64,000 bases of DNA from Paracamarosporium sp. OC-R06-R3 (lineage: Eukaryota > Ascomycota > Dothideomycetes > Pleosporales > Didymosphaeriaceae). This document shows, one piece after another, positions 1-10,971 of the stretch. Numbering within the stretch: position 1 is the stretch's first letter; every line of letters starts with the position of its first letter. Location of the stretch: NCBI GenBank assembly GCA_019828545.1, contig JACVRA010000148.1, positions 248,001 to 312,000 of the forward strand, read 5' to 3'. The position numbers and the translations under genes are program-made. The notes under the pieces were generated by a model, which was not told where the DNA came from, did no database searches, and worked only from the letters and a program-made list of their open reading frames with translations.

Positions 1-284
1 CACCAAAGCTTCGATCACGATCGTGATGATCACTGTGACTGACATGTTGTGGTCGCATTGGTATAGATTTTTTCCATACCCGTGCAATCCCTCATTGTTT
101 GTGAGTCCTTGCCGTTGCAGGATTTAGATATCGGAAGCTGACAGCCGAAATACAGACAGAGCACCTGCTGGCTTAATAGGCGTTCATGCTTGGGAGCTCA
201 CAGGCCATCAGCTCAACACTGCTGCTAGAGTTAGTTTCTCGTGTTAATTTGTAGTACCATGCTTGCTGACACCTATCACTACAG

Positions 285-1132
285 ATAACCTTGACAACAA
301 CCGTGCTGTACTCACCAGCTCTCGCTTTTGCCAAATTATCATTCCTCTGCCTGTATCTGAATTTGAGCCCCGGGGTGGGCTTTCGCACGAGCGTCTATGT
401 GACCATTTTCGTGGTGGTTGGGTCTTGCGTCGGAATCGTCATCTCTCTACTTGCAGCCTGCAGACCATTCGCAAGGAACATTGATGTCACCGTGACAGAA
501 GGGGAGTGTTTGAACAAAGCGGCGTTATACATCGCTACTGGGGCCATCAACATCATTACGGACATCATGGTACTGATTCTGCCCATCCCCATGGTCTTGG
601 GACTGCAGATGGTCAGGTCTCGGAAGATCATGTTGATCATGCTCTTCAGCGTTGGCTCTATGTAAGGTTCCACTATGAGCTATGACTTGCCTCGACTGAC
701 TCATAATCTAGTACGTGCATCACAAGTGCTGTGCGCGTTGCGCTGCTTCCTCCTATGCTCACCAGCAAAGACTCATCATGGGACACTGTGTACCCTAGTT
801 TGTGGATGTAAGCTTGCACCTTATTACCAGTCCACTTCTGTCTTTTCAGCCCCATTATAACGTTCTGAATGGTTTCTAACTCTTCTTCTAGCCTTATCGA
901 AGCCAGCCTCTGCGTCATCACCGGTACGCTACCGACCATGCGACTATTTTTGCAACACGTAGCACCCTCTTTGATAGGAGACTCAGATGTCACGCCTACG
1001 TTACCAACCTACCGCGAGCCTGGATGGGAGCTGCAGCATCAGGGAACGCACGATCCCTACGATGCGGAGGACGGATCGTCGGAGCGCGAGATATTCCCGG
1101 CCAAAAACGAATCACTTCAAAGGGTTGTTTGA
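285..1132 (+). CDS. Pth11-like fungal rhodopsin-family membrane protein, 5' part not resolved
   Basis: Three exons join in frame: 285-661, 712-807 and 892-1132 (about 237 residues). The product has hydrophobic helices (AKLSFLCLYL; a long segment around IFVVVGSCVGIVISLLAACRPF; IATGAINIITDIMVLILPIPMV), then the conserved WILIEASLCVITGTLPTMR stretch of the fungal rhodopsin domain. This is the family of Pth11-like 7-TM receptors in the plasma membrane, mostly of unknown ligand. The C-terminal tail of about 45 residues is hydrophilic. The first visible exon starts at an acceptor (ACAG/ATAACC), so at least one upstream exon is needed. I could not find a convincing one in bases 1-284, so the start is either outside the window or degraded. 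Family assignment is firm; whether the gene is intact is not known. Confidence 0.75.
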
Positions 1133-2489
1133 CGAAGAAAGATTTTGTCATTTTAATAGAAGTTTGGGCGACCGCGCGAGAAGCGGATGATACAGGGTCA
1201 GCCGGGGTACCATTCGATGACCTAATGAAGACCACGATCACACGTGGGGCGGACCGAGATGGTTTCCAGTTATTGCTTTACGGCCGAATCGAAAGACCTG
1301 CATTGAAGGAGCAGCCTACCCGTTTGGCCAGGTCGGATTGGATTGGATCGGATTGGATATTATAAGGAGCAACAAGGGAAAAGAAAGATACCCTAGGGAT
1401 AATTTTGGAGCAGCGCCGCGGTCCTTCTCTGTAGGATCAGCACCAAGGCAATGCTGCTTTGGATAAGAATTATGATCATCAGTTTGGCAGACAGCCATGG
1501 TCACATCATCCTTCCACGTTGAGACTATCATTGGGTCGTAGATGAGAACCTAAAGGACAACCGGCGAATGATGCTATCCGCCTGAGTAGCGTACAGGGAT
1601 TTTGCCACGAAGACGTAGAATCGGACGTGCGCGACGGACGCTGGCAGACGCCGCTTTCGGACACTACAAGAGACAAATCAACCTCGTCAAGCTACATCAA
1701 CCTCGTCAAGCTACATCACCTCGACGCCACCCAAAAACAACTTCAATACTATCCGTACCAGAAGCATTGACCTTGCAAGCCGGACTCTGCAAAAAGTCGC
1801 ACCAAACGAAAGCACACGCCAACAAACCGATCCAGACGCTGCCGACCCATCACGAAACTACGATGGCCTCAGCGAACTGATATTGGACGATTCAATGGTT
1901 TCCTACTAGCAAATCGTCTACCCGAGCACTTAACCACAAGCAACCTCACCCCTCGACAACCTCTGGTGGATGTCCTTGTTGATATCCCGGTATACCTCAA
2001 GCCACCACGCGAATCCGATTCTGAGATCAATTCAACAGCTCCGCTGATTGAGAACGCATCTACGCCGGCGTCTAGGACGAAGCTAAAAGACGCTCGCCCA
2101 TGGTATGATGCTAGCTATCTTGCCGTCGCCGGTAAACACCTCCGTGGCTGATGCAGACTTGCTCATCGTCCAGGTCCCGAACGCTACGTCGGGAAATATC
2201 TTACGCCGTTCTACGAAGCGGCAATAACCAGTTCGAACACAATGTCAGTCGGTCGGAAGCCTACTTACCAAGCATCCAGCAAACCTCACGACTTTGCCTT
2301 CCCAACGTATACGCAACCACACACGTATCTGGAAACATCTCAGACCTTCTGTCCAGCCGACCTACACGCAACCATCTCCCTCACCGCCTCGACCGTACTC
2401 TCTGGATCAAACGCTACCGCAACCTCACCCGGCACAAGACACCCAGTCCTCACGTAAACCGCCCAGTAACCAAGCACCCAGAAAACATC
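1133..2489. other. Intergenic region with a 19-bp tandem duplication and possible coding relics
   Basis: No gene is recognised. A perfect 19-bp direct duplication (CAACCTCGTCAAGCTACAT) lies at about 1679-1716. GGATT/GGATC-type short repeats lie at 1335-1361. Scattered protein-like stretches in different plus-strand frames (for example around 1740-1910 and 2110-2220) could be a decayed gene, but no continuous model with good splice sites was found. Confidence 0.4.
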
Positions 2490-3866
2490 CTAGGCCTTCC
2501 TCCCACCCGCCTCAGACCCCTCCACACCCATCTCCCCCTCCATCCCCCTCAACGCCGCCACCGTCTCCTCCCTCCTAAACGCCCCCGCTACCTCCTTCGG
2601 CACCGGACACCCAGCCCTCGCATAAAACGCGCCATCATCCAGCGGAACCCCGAACCTCGCCAGCGCCCGCAAAAGCTCGACGTTCCCCCACACCGCAGCA
2701 ACCATCACGACATGCGCGACGCCGAATCCCGTGTGCTCCTCCACACGCAGCAGCTCGTGCAGGCGGATCGCACGGCGACTTAGCACGAGGCGCACTGCGT
2801 CGGTAGCGCGCCCCGTAGGCGCGACGTGCGCGAGGAGTTTGAGTGCCGATACGGCGTCTAGACTTGCGCCTGCGTCGAGGAGCGCGGCGACGACGGGCGT
2901 GCTGTCTGCTTTTGCGCACAGGAGGAGCAGGGTGCTTGGGTGGACGGCGTTGTCTAGGTTTTTGGTCTCAGCGAGGAGGATGGATAGGATGGCGGGCTGG
3001 TGCGCGGTGCAGGTTGCGGTGAGGAGGTGCGTGAGGCTGGTGCCTGTCCATTTGTTGCCCTGGATGAAGGATCCTGCTGTGATGAGGCGTGGGACCAGGG
3101 CCGTCATGCCGCGGTGGCAGGCCTGCGTGAGGGCGGGCTTGAGGTAGAATGCTAGGCTGGCGTGGCCGGCGTGGGAGGCGTCGCGGTGCGAGGCGAGGAG
3201 TGCGAGGGCGGCGTCTTGTTTGCCTAGGGCGACGGCGTCGGCTATGGCGTCGGCGACGTCGCGGATTGAGGTGTGTTGGACGTGCTGCTGGGCGTGGTGT
3301 GTGGCTAGCATGGCGAGCATGCGCGGTGCGGCCTTCGTGCGGACGACGTCGCGGAGCCAGCCTGGGTACTCTAGGGTTGCGCCGTGGAGGAGGAATCTGC
3401 GGACGAGGGTTGTCGAGGACGTGGAGATGGCGGCTTTGATTGGGGGGCCGAAGAACGTGGTGTTTGGGGATGAGAGGTCGGGCTCCTGGCGGAGGAGTTG
3501 TGCGAGGACAGAGAGTTCGCGCAGGTACGTGGCTGCGATGAGGAGGTGCGACATGAAGTCATGGTCGGAAAGGGAGCGGATGAAGTTGTGCGTGAGATGC
3601 AGCGATGCCTTGCGGCATAGTATCATCATGTATCGCTCCCGGAGGGCCTTTGGCGTCTTCGCACCTCGCGATGCACGGAGATGGATGATCTTGTCTGTGA
3701 CTTCGTTCATGAACGCGGGGAAGTGTGCGTTCCACTTGACGCCTTCGGGATACGGACGGATCAGGGCGTATCGCGCGAGGAACGCTGCGTACGAGGGATG
3801 TGTGGCCCATTCTGGAGATGGTCGTGCGTCGCTGGATGTAAGAAACCCATGCTGTTCCAGTATCAT
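2490..3866 (-). CDS. Ankyrin-repeat-like protein, 458 aa
   Basis: A single open frame encodes a protein rich in helical pairs of ankyrin type. Examples are LIAATYLRELSVLAQLL, IKAAISTSSTTLVRRFLLHGATLEYP, ALTQACHRGMTALVPRLI, STPVVAALLDAGASLD and AAVWGNVELLRALARFGVPLD. The repeats are degenerate and lack strong consensus TPLH motifs. No catalytic or membrane domain is seen. Such proteins act as protein-interaction scaffolds; a specific partner cannot be named. The reading frame stays open upstream of the chosen ATG for about 13 codons (to a TAG at about 3905), so an upstream exon is possible; the ATG at 3866 is the first in-frame methionine. The coding strand is GC-rich, which creates long shadow frames on the opposite strand. 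Confidence 0.6.
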   Translation of the reverse strand: MILEQHGFLTSSDARPSPEWATHPSYAAFLARYALIRPYPEGVKWNAHFPAFMNEVTDKIIHLRASRGAKTPKALRERYMMILCRKASLHLTHNFIRSLSDHDFMSHLLIAATYLRELSVLAQLLRQEPDLSSPNTTFFGPPIKAAISTSSTTLVRRFLLHGATLEYPGWLRDVVRTKAAPRMLAMLATHHAQQHVQHTSIRDVADAIADAVALGKQDAALALLASHRDASHAGHASLAFYLKPALTQACHRGMTALVPRLITAGSFIQGNKWTGTSLTHLLTATCTAHQPAILSILLAETKNLDNAVHPSTLLLLCAKADSTPVVAALLDAGASLDAVSALKLLAHVAPTGRATDAVRLVLSRRAIRLHELLRVEEHTGFGVAHVVMVAAVWGNVELLRALARFGVPLDDGAFYARAGCPVPKEVAGAFRREETVAALRGMEGEMGVEGSEAGGRKA

Positions 3867-3909
3867 GAAGACCTCCCATTCGAAGATTGCTGGTGCTTTG
3901 TCAGTCTAC

Positions 3910-3931
3910 ACATCTCTCTCTCTCTCTCTTG
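3910..3931. repeat. CT/GA microsatellite
   Basis: A run of about ten CT dinucleotides lies just upstream of the ankyrin-like gene on the minus strand, in its probable 5' leader or promoter. Confidence 0.9.
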
Positions 3932-4289
3932 CGGTACCAACTAGATGTGGATAAACATACTATTCACACACGCCAGACTAATCACATCAAGATTATTCCA
4001 CACAGGGAGGTGTTTCGCCTTTCCACATTTTCCGCAGCGCAAAACAACATCGTGGATTATGGGGCGGATGAGCTCGATCGGGAGGGAGAAGATGTGCATT
4101 TTCTTCCTCTTCCTCCTCCTTGGTCCTTTTTTTATCTTTTCTCTTCTTCTTCTTTAGAATTAGTTGGTGTTCAAAACGCGTGCCGAGTGTCGATGGCGTC
4201 GGCTAGGCACGCATGTTATCAATGTTGTTGCCTTGTTCTCTACGCTCTTACTCTAGCTACTCCAGGCACCCCGTTTACAACGATGCGAC

Positions 4290-5195
4290 GTGACGCGTAA
4301 GGTGAGACGTCAGCGTCATGGAATGTGTATGTTCTCGTGCTGATGCAGAGATTGCCCGGTGACTTGAGGGAGATCAGGATGCGATGAGTTAGCATTATCG
4401 TCAATATCAGATACACAGTTCATTTGCAGACAAGGAAAAACAGAAGATAACAAATGCACAAGACAACGCTTAATATGCGATAACCTTTGATATATCACGC
4501 CGGCAGAATAGAACGTGTTTTCGTGCCAATGCAGAAGATTACCTTATAACTTACGGGAGGTCGGGAGGTCGGGATGCGCAAGTCATCCATAAACGAGCCA
4601 AAAAAAAAACACTTAACATGCTATAACTTTTGATATACGACGTCAGCGCACAGAACGTCCATTTTGATGCCGATACCAACAATCCCCAGCACCCCGAAGG
4701 AAGGAAGAAGATCAGTATGTATACAGTGTACTGTAAGTCATCATCCTCAACTTACAACGCGCAAAACATCCGTAAACGAAGAAGAAGAAAAAAAAAACAG
4801 AACAGAACGTGAACACACACACGCAAAAGACAACGCTTACCGTGCGACAAACCCGATATGCGACGTCAGCGCAATGTAATATATGCGTTCTATGCCGACG
4901 CAGAGATAGATGCCCTAGCACCTTGAAAGAAGAAGATCAGTATGCGGTGTACGTTAGCACTAGCCTCAGCGTGACAAGATGCATTTCCGTACCAACACAG
5001 AGATACGTTCCCCAGGCCCTCGAAGGAAGAAGATGCGTATGCATATGCGATGCAATGCGGCATGAATTATCCTCACCCTCGACTCACCTCAGAACACATA
5101 CAACTCACTCATCCAAAACACAACACAAAACACAAAAAACCCACACTGAACAAGTGATAACTTTACTTTTGATATGATATGACAGACTACGCACT
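4290..5195. repeat. Degenerate tandem repeat array, about five units of roughly 100-220 bp
   Basis: A set of phrases recurs in the same order. (1) GACGTCAGCG-like box at 4309, 4640, 4862 and, weaker, 4967. (2) A phrase like CGTGCCAATGCAGAGATT or its variants at 4335, 4532, 4666, 4892 and 4990. (3) A purine block GAAGGAAGAAGATCAGTATG or variants at 4367, 4555, 4696, 4926 and 5019. (4) An A-rich stretch with AAGACAACGCTTA, ending in GATAACTTTTGATAT, at about 4460-4495, 4605-4640, 4825-4860 and 5150-5180. The units are diverged and of unequal length. No open reading frame spans them and there is no spacer regularity like CRISPR. It lies between the ankyrin-like gene and the 3' end of the bestrophin-like gene. 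Function is unknown. Confidence 0.7.
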
Positions 5196-5490
5196 CTCAC
5201 CCACACACTACTCACAATACAATACATACTTTGTTTTAAAAAAAAATACCGTCAGGAACGCCGACCAGGCCGCTGAATCGAAGAGATGGATGCATGGAGA
5301 AGAACATGACATCAAGGAGATTAAAAAAAACAAGGATGAAAACGCAAACGCAAACGCTATGCAGTGAAAGCAAAAAACGCCGACCCAGGGGGATGAGACG
5401 ACGACGTCCGTGTCCGCTCAATCTAGAATGAGATAAGGATATGCCGTGACGACGTCCAGGGGTATCAAGGTTCGCACGCGGTCCGACCAA

Positions 5491-7083
5491 CTACGCCTCC
5501 TGCTGCTGGCCCTGGAGCTGCCCGTGGTGCTTCTCGTCCTCATCCTCCTGATTCCTGCCCGCGACGAAGCTGCTGCGGATGCGCATGTCGGCCTTTGTCT
5601 TGGTCATGAGCGCGTCGCGGATGTCCTGCTTGGAGCGGGCCATCCAGCCGTCGAAGTTCTTCTCGCTGAGCGGGTTGAGCGGCTTGTTGAGCGGGTTGCG
5701 GAAGAAGTCGGCGACCTGCGGGCGCGGGTTGCTCATCATGTAGTCGATGTCTGCCTCGAGCTCCTGGCAGAAGGACTCGAGCGGGAGATCGTTGACGTCC
5801 TCGCCGAAGGGGTTCTCGATTTCACGGCCGATGGCGGCGATGCCCAGGATGATGTACGCGGCGAAGATGCTGCCGGGGATGGTTACCCAGCGGAGGTCGT
5901 CCCACATTTGAAAGGGAAGCATCATGACGTAGACCCAGGTGATTTGCGAGATGGCGATGGAGTAGGCGATGGGGAGCGGGGTGTTGAGGACGCGGTCGAC
6001 GCCGACGAGGACGTCGTTGAAGGCTACGACGGAGGTGACTGTTCTGGTTAGCAGGAATTTTTAGATTGCGATGGGGAAGTCATACTCAGCTGGTTGTGGT
6101 ACAAGCCGTTCTTCAGGGTCTCGTTCTGGTTGACGTATTCGACGTACGAGGACAGGTGGTTCAGGATCTCGAGCGGCAAGTTTCCGAGGGGCTTCTTGGA
6201 GCGCTTGATCCTCTTGCGGGGGTTGGACTCGGCGAAGGTAACACCTAGAGATTCACCCGCAGCCTTGAGCACGCCGGGCTTCTTCGCCTTGGGGATCTCG
6301 GCTTCGGCGGCTTTGGCGAAGGTCTCGAGGTAGTCGACACGAGACTTGAGGTCGGGATAGTCGATACCGGGCTCGAAGCGGAGCTTGTGCAGAACAGCGC
6401 GAGAAAAGGCGACGACCAGGTTGAGCGCCGAGCTGCGATGCTATTAGTTTCGTCGTTCCATGCAGAATGCAATCAATTCCACGTCACTTACACTTTGGCG
6501 AGCAAGTCCTCCTTTCCGAGTTCACCATCTCGCTCGGCAACGTGAACCCAGACGGTCCTGGAGAAGTTCTGGCCAACGAGGAGGAGCTGGGACCAGTATT
6601 TTCGGCCCTCGGTGTAACGCTCGTAGGCAGACGAAGTGCGGAAGGAGATGGCGAGACCGACGACGAAACCGAGCACGGTAAGCAGCAGGTTGCTGACCTT
6701 GAGCTCGTAGACGAATTCACAGATGCACGTGATGAGGGTGGACCACAGGGTGACGACGGTCAAGGGCAGGATCATCTTGGGGAGCACGGAGCCGTGCATG
6801 CGCATGAAGAAGGGCCATTTGGAGTGCTTGGACATGTCACGGGGGCCATTCTGTGCCAATTAGTGGGTGATGGATTTGGGAGATGCAGAGGAACACGCAC
6901 AAAGTAGTCTCCGGCATCCAGCGAGGCGGCCGTGTGCTGTCTCGAGGGCGGGTTGTAGGTGGTGGTCCTGTGCCGCCACGAGCGCGGCGACATGGGAGTT
7001 TCGTGGCTGCCGCCGCGCGAGGTCGGGATCTCAATGGCTCCCGGCTTCAGCGTCTTGCTGCCGTCGGTCGAGGTCGACGCCAT
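5491..7083 (-). CDS. Bestrophin-like anion channel protein, 478 aa
   Basis: Four exons (6901-7083, 6492-6850, 6086-6432, 5491-6038) join in frame. The product matches the bestrophin/RFP-TM chloride-channel family of fungi and bacteria. It has an N-terminal basic region, then helices VLPKMILPLTVVTLWSTLITCI and VSNLLLTVLGFVVGLAISFRTSSAYERY (the family's characteristic RTSSAYERY-type segment). Further on come a cytosolic stretch (NLPLEILNHLSSYVEYV) and C-terminal helices (PIAYSIAISQITWVYVMMLPFQMW; IPGSIFAAYIILGIAAIGREIENPFG), followed by the conserved NPFGEDVNDLPLE motif. Members conduct anions across plasma or organelle membranes. The substrate here is inferred only from family. The C-terminus ends in a Gln/Glu-rich tail. 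Confidence 0.85.
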
Positions 7084-8635
7084 GGCGAGTGATTAGGAGC
7101 GACTGACTGTCCAGCAGTTGAAGGAAAGGGAGGGCGCGTGTGGACGTGATGTGGTGGCTCGGCGCGATTGGGGGTGCGGAGCAGAAAAGCGGGCGTGAAG
7201 GAGGGGAAGAAAGCTTGACAAGGCAAAGGAGCGACAAAGGAAAAGAAGCGGGACAGAAGCAAGATATACGGGGAGAAGATTTTCGCAAAGGGAAAAAGAT
7301 TGGCCCCCGAGGGTGCTGCGACGCCGTGGTGTCAGACGTGCACAATGTCCCAAATGGGCCCCTGCGTCGTCGCGACGCAGGACCCCTGGCGCACGGCGGC
7401 GACGAGGCCCAATGGCAGACGAGCCAGACGCCCTCGCCGGCAGGGGGCTGTGACGCGGAGACGCGTTTCATAAAACAAAGAGTGGATGGCCAAGCCCTGC
7501 GACATGCACGGGGAGCGCAGGCGTGGTTGTGTCCGTCAGCCTCGCTGCCGGGGGCGCTTTTTTTAGGCCCAGCAAAGGCACGCCCATTGCCCTGTTCGGT
7601 GCAAGAGCCTTGTCCGTCGAAATGGTTGCAGCAGGGCGGCGCTGCGCTTCGAAGGCGATGGGGGTGGCCGCGTGAGAGGATCCAGCGCTGGAGCTGGAGT
7701 GGAGTCGCCGCCAGACGATCTCTCGGTCTGGACAACTGTGGGCGACGGACAGACGACACCGCAAAGGCGAGAGGACGACTTGTGCGCATCGGCCCGCCGC
7801 GGCTGGCTCAGCGATGCCCCTGAGTCGCGCATGGGTGCAGCCTCCCGCCGCGAATTAACGCCTTCACCAGTACCGCCAAGCCCTCCGCCCGTGCGCCGCC
7901 CATCGGACGCTTCCTCTGACAGCTCCTCCGCCGCGTCGGTGTGCCTCCAGCGGCCGCCATGCCTGTGCGGATCCGTTCAACGGAAAAAAAAAAAAAAGGA
8001 GTTCCAGGCTATCCGCTATCCCACCGGCAGACAGACAGACGTGGCACGACAAACGGCACGCCTGCACCTGCAGCGCCCACTCGTCGGCCTTGTGCACGCC
8101 ATCGACCGCTTCGGGGACCGCCAACCAAAGTGCTGACCACGCTCGTTCGCTAGCCGAAAGCGATACCGAATATTCCCCTTTCGCTCGTCTACTCAGCCTG
8201 ACGGGAGAAAGGGCTTGCATGTCGAGTCCCACTACGTGCCACCGGTGGGAGAAGGCAGAGGCTGTGTGCAGCGCATGCCAGCGTAGCGCGTTTGTATGAC
8301 AAAATTAGGTGTGCCTACAAGGCCTACCTCTTGCGACATCGGGACCACGCTGCTAACCCGTCCCGGCCCATGGTAATTGTCGTGGTCCGCCCGTGTCTTC
8401 CCACATGGCATTGTCGTAGGTCGGTGCTACACCACCCCCACAAAACCGTTCCCAACGGTTAACCGGCTCTTGCTAAGGTCATGGATCGCGGCGGCCACCC
8501 CACTGGACCCTGTTCGCAGATTTTCTGGAATTTCTATGGGACATCAAGGCGCGACGTCTGGTCTGGACTGGACTGGGTTATCTATCTACCCCACAAGTCG
8601 ACTTTTTTCTGCCATCTTGTGCTTGATGGAAGCAG

Positions 8636-8683
<48 letters not shown>

Positions 8684-8754
8684 TGCTTTCTTACTATCTT
8701 ACGATTGATCAAGGCAGACAACAACCCCGTGCTTTCCTCCCTCCTACCCTCCAC
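7084..8754. other. GC-rich intergenic region, promoter side of the bestrophin-like gene
   Basis: No supported gene. Long open frames exist on both strands (for example 7031-7789 minus and 7140-7823 plus), but they are low-complexity by-products of high GC and match no family I recognise. The stretch holds the 5' region of the bestrophin-like gene and the 3' region of the 2EXR gene. Confidence 0.5.
8638..8683. repeat. (CAA)n trinucleotide microsatellite, about 15 units
   Basis: An uninterrupted AAC/CAA run. In one plus frame it reads as poly-Asn and in another as poly-Gln, but no gene is supported around it. It lies about 70 bp downstream of the stop codon of the 2EXR gene. Confidence 0.95.
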
Positions 8755-9771
8755 TCACCACCCCACCCGCTCCGCAATCCGCCTCCTCTCCTTCTGGCCC
8801 CTCTCCAGCACCCCTCGCAGTTCCCTCACCCTGAACGTCTCCCCACCCACGCACACCCTGACCCACCCAATCTTCTCCAGCAGCCCACCGTAGAAAATCC
8901 CCTTGAACTCGTCCCCCGCCCAGATCTTCCCCCACACATTGACCAGCTCCTTTGCCACCGTCCGCGGATGCACGACGCCCTCCTTGACCCCATCAAGCGG
9001 GAAGTCTTCGTCTAGCAGCTTCGGCGGCGCCACGCCAGTAGACGGTTGCAGCGAAGGGGTCTCAGGTGGGGGAACTACGTTCAGCACGAGCTCGTCGACG
9101 GTGAGCACGCGGGTAGACGGCTGGTCGTGGTCAGCGGGGAGATACGGGCCCTTGTCGAAGAGGCGCTTGAGGGCCGCGCAGATGGCCCAGCCGGTGCGGT
9201 CCGCGGGGCTGCTGTTCCGCCGCCACTTGTTCATGCGGTCGCCGACGATGCGGACGTCGACCCAGAGGCGCCCGATGCGCGTCGTCGAACTGCGGCGCGC
9301 CGCCATAGCATCGCTTACACCCGTTGGACGCAGCATCCTGCTTAGATAGCTCAGATACCTCACCACCCACCAGCTCGGCAGCGCGCTCTGCGTCCCCGTC
9401 TCCGTCCTCACCACCGGAACTCCCAGCCACGTGAAGTAGTGGAAGCTCTCATCCTCAGCAATGCAATCGAGGCACGCATTGACCAATTCGCTTCTCCGTA
9501 GGCGCTGCATGGCCTCGGTCATCTCAGCGTAGACCTGGCGATTGCAGCACAGGAAGTTTGCGCACGTCGACGGCGTGGGCGCGAGCGAGTACGCGCAGCC
9601 GAACTCGCCGCGCAGCGAGCTCTGCGGCTCGTACACCTTCTTGAAGCGGCTGTTACGGTCGTACACCATGAACTTCTCTCCGCTGAGCGGCGGCCGCGCG
9701 CGCTGCCAGAGGATCACCTCGGCGTAGACCATGTCGCGGAGTTCGCGGGGGAGACTGAGGAAGGCTGCCAT
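8755..9771 (-). CDS. 2EXR/F-box-like domain protein, 338 aa
   Basis: The protein begins MAAFLSLPRELRDMVYAEV. This is the LPxELRxxVY signature of the fungal 2EXR/F-box-like family, in which the motif forms the N-terminal domain. A cysteine-containing helix CNRQVYAEM (about residues 82-90) is also typical of these proteins. The remainder is poorly conserved, with Arg/Lys-rich helices at the C-terminus. The family is very large in moulds and mostly uncharacterised; a role in ubiquitin ligase adaptors is possible but not shown. The frame continues open upstream of this ATG to about 10128. I chose 9771 because the conserved motif starts immediately after it and the upstream part is repeat-rich leader (TAGG/TAGA tetranucleotides at 9826-9848). 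Confidence 0.75.
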   Translation of the reverse strand: MAAFLSLPRELRDMVYAEVILWQRARPPLSGEKFMVYDRNSRFKKVYEPQSSLRGEFGCAYSLAPTPSTCANFLCCNRQVYAEMTEAMQRLRRSELVNACLDCIAEDESFHYFTWLGVPVVRTETGTQSALPSWWVVRYLSYLSRMLRPTGVSDAMAARRSSTTRIGRLWVDVRIVGDRMNKWRRNSSPADRTGWAICAALKRLFDKGPYLPADHDQPSTRVLTVDELVLNVVPPPETPSLQPSTGVAPPKLLDEDFPLDGVKEGVVHPRTVAKELVNVWGKIWAGDEFKGIFYGGLLEKIGWVRVCVGGETFRVRELRGVLERGQKERRRIAERVGW

Positions 9772-9825
9772 TTGGGGGGGGGAGAGCTGCTCTTTTCCTT
9801 GGATGAGATGCGTGGTGTGGAATTG

Positions 9826-9848
9826 TAGGTAGGTAGGTAGATAGATAG
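9826..9848. repeat. TAGG/TAGA tetranucleotide microsatellite
   Basis: A GTAGGTAGGTAGATAGATAG-type run lies in the probable 5' untranslated leader of the 2EXR gene. A GGCT/AGCT run follows at about 9911-9930. Confidence 0.85.
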
Positions 9849-10971
9849 TCGACTTGTCTATAATAGTCTGAGAGCGGAATAGCGTGGGTATCAGATCGAT
9901 GTGATGTGCGAGGGCTAGCTGGCTGGCTGGCTTGATGATGATGCAGTGTGTGCAGTCTGAACGGACTCGAGTCGAGCGCAGAGAGCCCCCTCTATATATC
10001 CCGCGCACAAGAAAAACACAGCTCTTTCTTTGCTCCCCGCGTGACTGTCTCGTTCGTCGTCGAGCACTCTCTTTTGCCCAAAGCGTTGCACACACTGCAC
10101 TGCACTGCGCCGTCGGAGACCCGTCCACCCCAGACAGACCTCGGCAGAGACAATGAATAAGCAGGGAAGACAGTCCGACTTCGCAGCTCGCCCGTTCACA
10201 ACGACAACTCTTTTCCTTTCACGGAGAATATGAATCTGAGTATGTGCACGCGCGAAAGAGAAGACCCGCACAGCACATAAATAATAAGCCTTGCGCGCCC
10301 ACTCGTCACGCGACACGCCGCGGTCGTCGGAGGCCTGGCGTCATGTCATTATTCGGTCGCTGCTGGGTCCGTCCGCGCGGAATATGACTGCGCAGCGCAG
10401 CCTGCCGCCCGCTTACGTTGCGCTGGAGTCTGGGCCGTGTGCTGGGTGGGTTACACGGGTATTGTGTAGCATGCGTAGATTGTGGTGGGGAACGAGGAGA
10501 TGGATGGATGTGGTGTGCGCTGCGTGAGTGATGATGTATGAGGTGCGTTACAGACGTTGTGTGGTATGCTTTTTTCTCTTCTTTTTCTTTTCTCTCCGAG
10601 CATGTCCGCTGTATGCATGCGGTGCTGGATGGGTTTGGAGTGAGTGGGTCCGCTTTAATTTCATGTGAGTGTGGTCTCGAGGAGTAAGGATAGGCGGGTG
10701 CGTGATGCTTCTGCGGCTGGATTCGAGGGACGCTGCATGGCATAGCAATTTAGGGCTGCAGCTGCTGATGGCTCGGCATGCAATTACGGAGCGCTGGTAT
10801 CATAGCTACAGCAACGACTAACCTACCCACGAAGCACGATCCTCGTCTTCAACTCCCATTCTGTACATTATGGCTTCCTTTACGTTACCATGGTGTCCCC
10901 ATTGTGCGTACGCCATCCAGTCGTTCTCATCGTACATGTTTTTGTCCACAAATCCTGCTTTGCGTCGTCTG
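9849..10971. other. Intergenic region
   Basis: This is the promoter side of the 2EXR gene and the 3' side of the acetate transporter gene. No gene, RNA or repeat beyond short pyrimidine runs (10569-10595) was recognised. Confidence 0.5.

Noticed and set aside
2151..3147. Plus-strand frames opposite the ankyrin-like gene
   Set aside because: Antisense shadows of a GC-rich coding strand, with Arg/Ser/Pro-rich translations.
4290..5195. CRISPR-like array
   Set aside because: Units are diverged and of unequal length, with no identical short repeats and unique spacers, and the genome is eukaryotic.
7031..7823. Overlapping long open frames on both strands upstream of the bestrophin-like gene
   Set aside because: High GC content, Arg/Pro/Ser-rich low-complexity translations on both strands and no family resemblance. 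They fit promoter/leader DNA better.
8377..9015. Poly-Asn or poly-Gln protein around the CAA microsatellite
   Set aside because: The frame is carried by the microsatellite and by the antisense strand of the 2EXR gene, with no domain.
9772..10128. N-terminal extension of the 2EXR protein
   Set aside because: The added residues come from tetranucleotide repeats and leader sequence. The conserved LPRELRDMVY motif begins just after the ATG at 9771.
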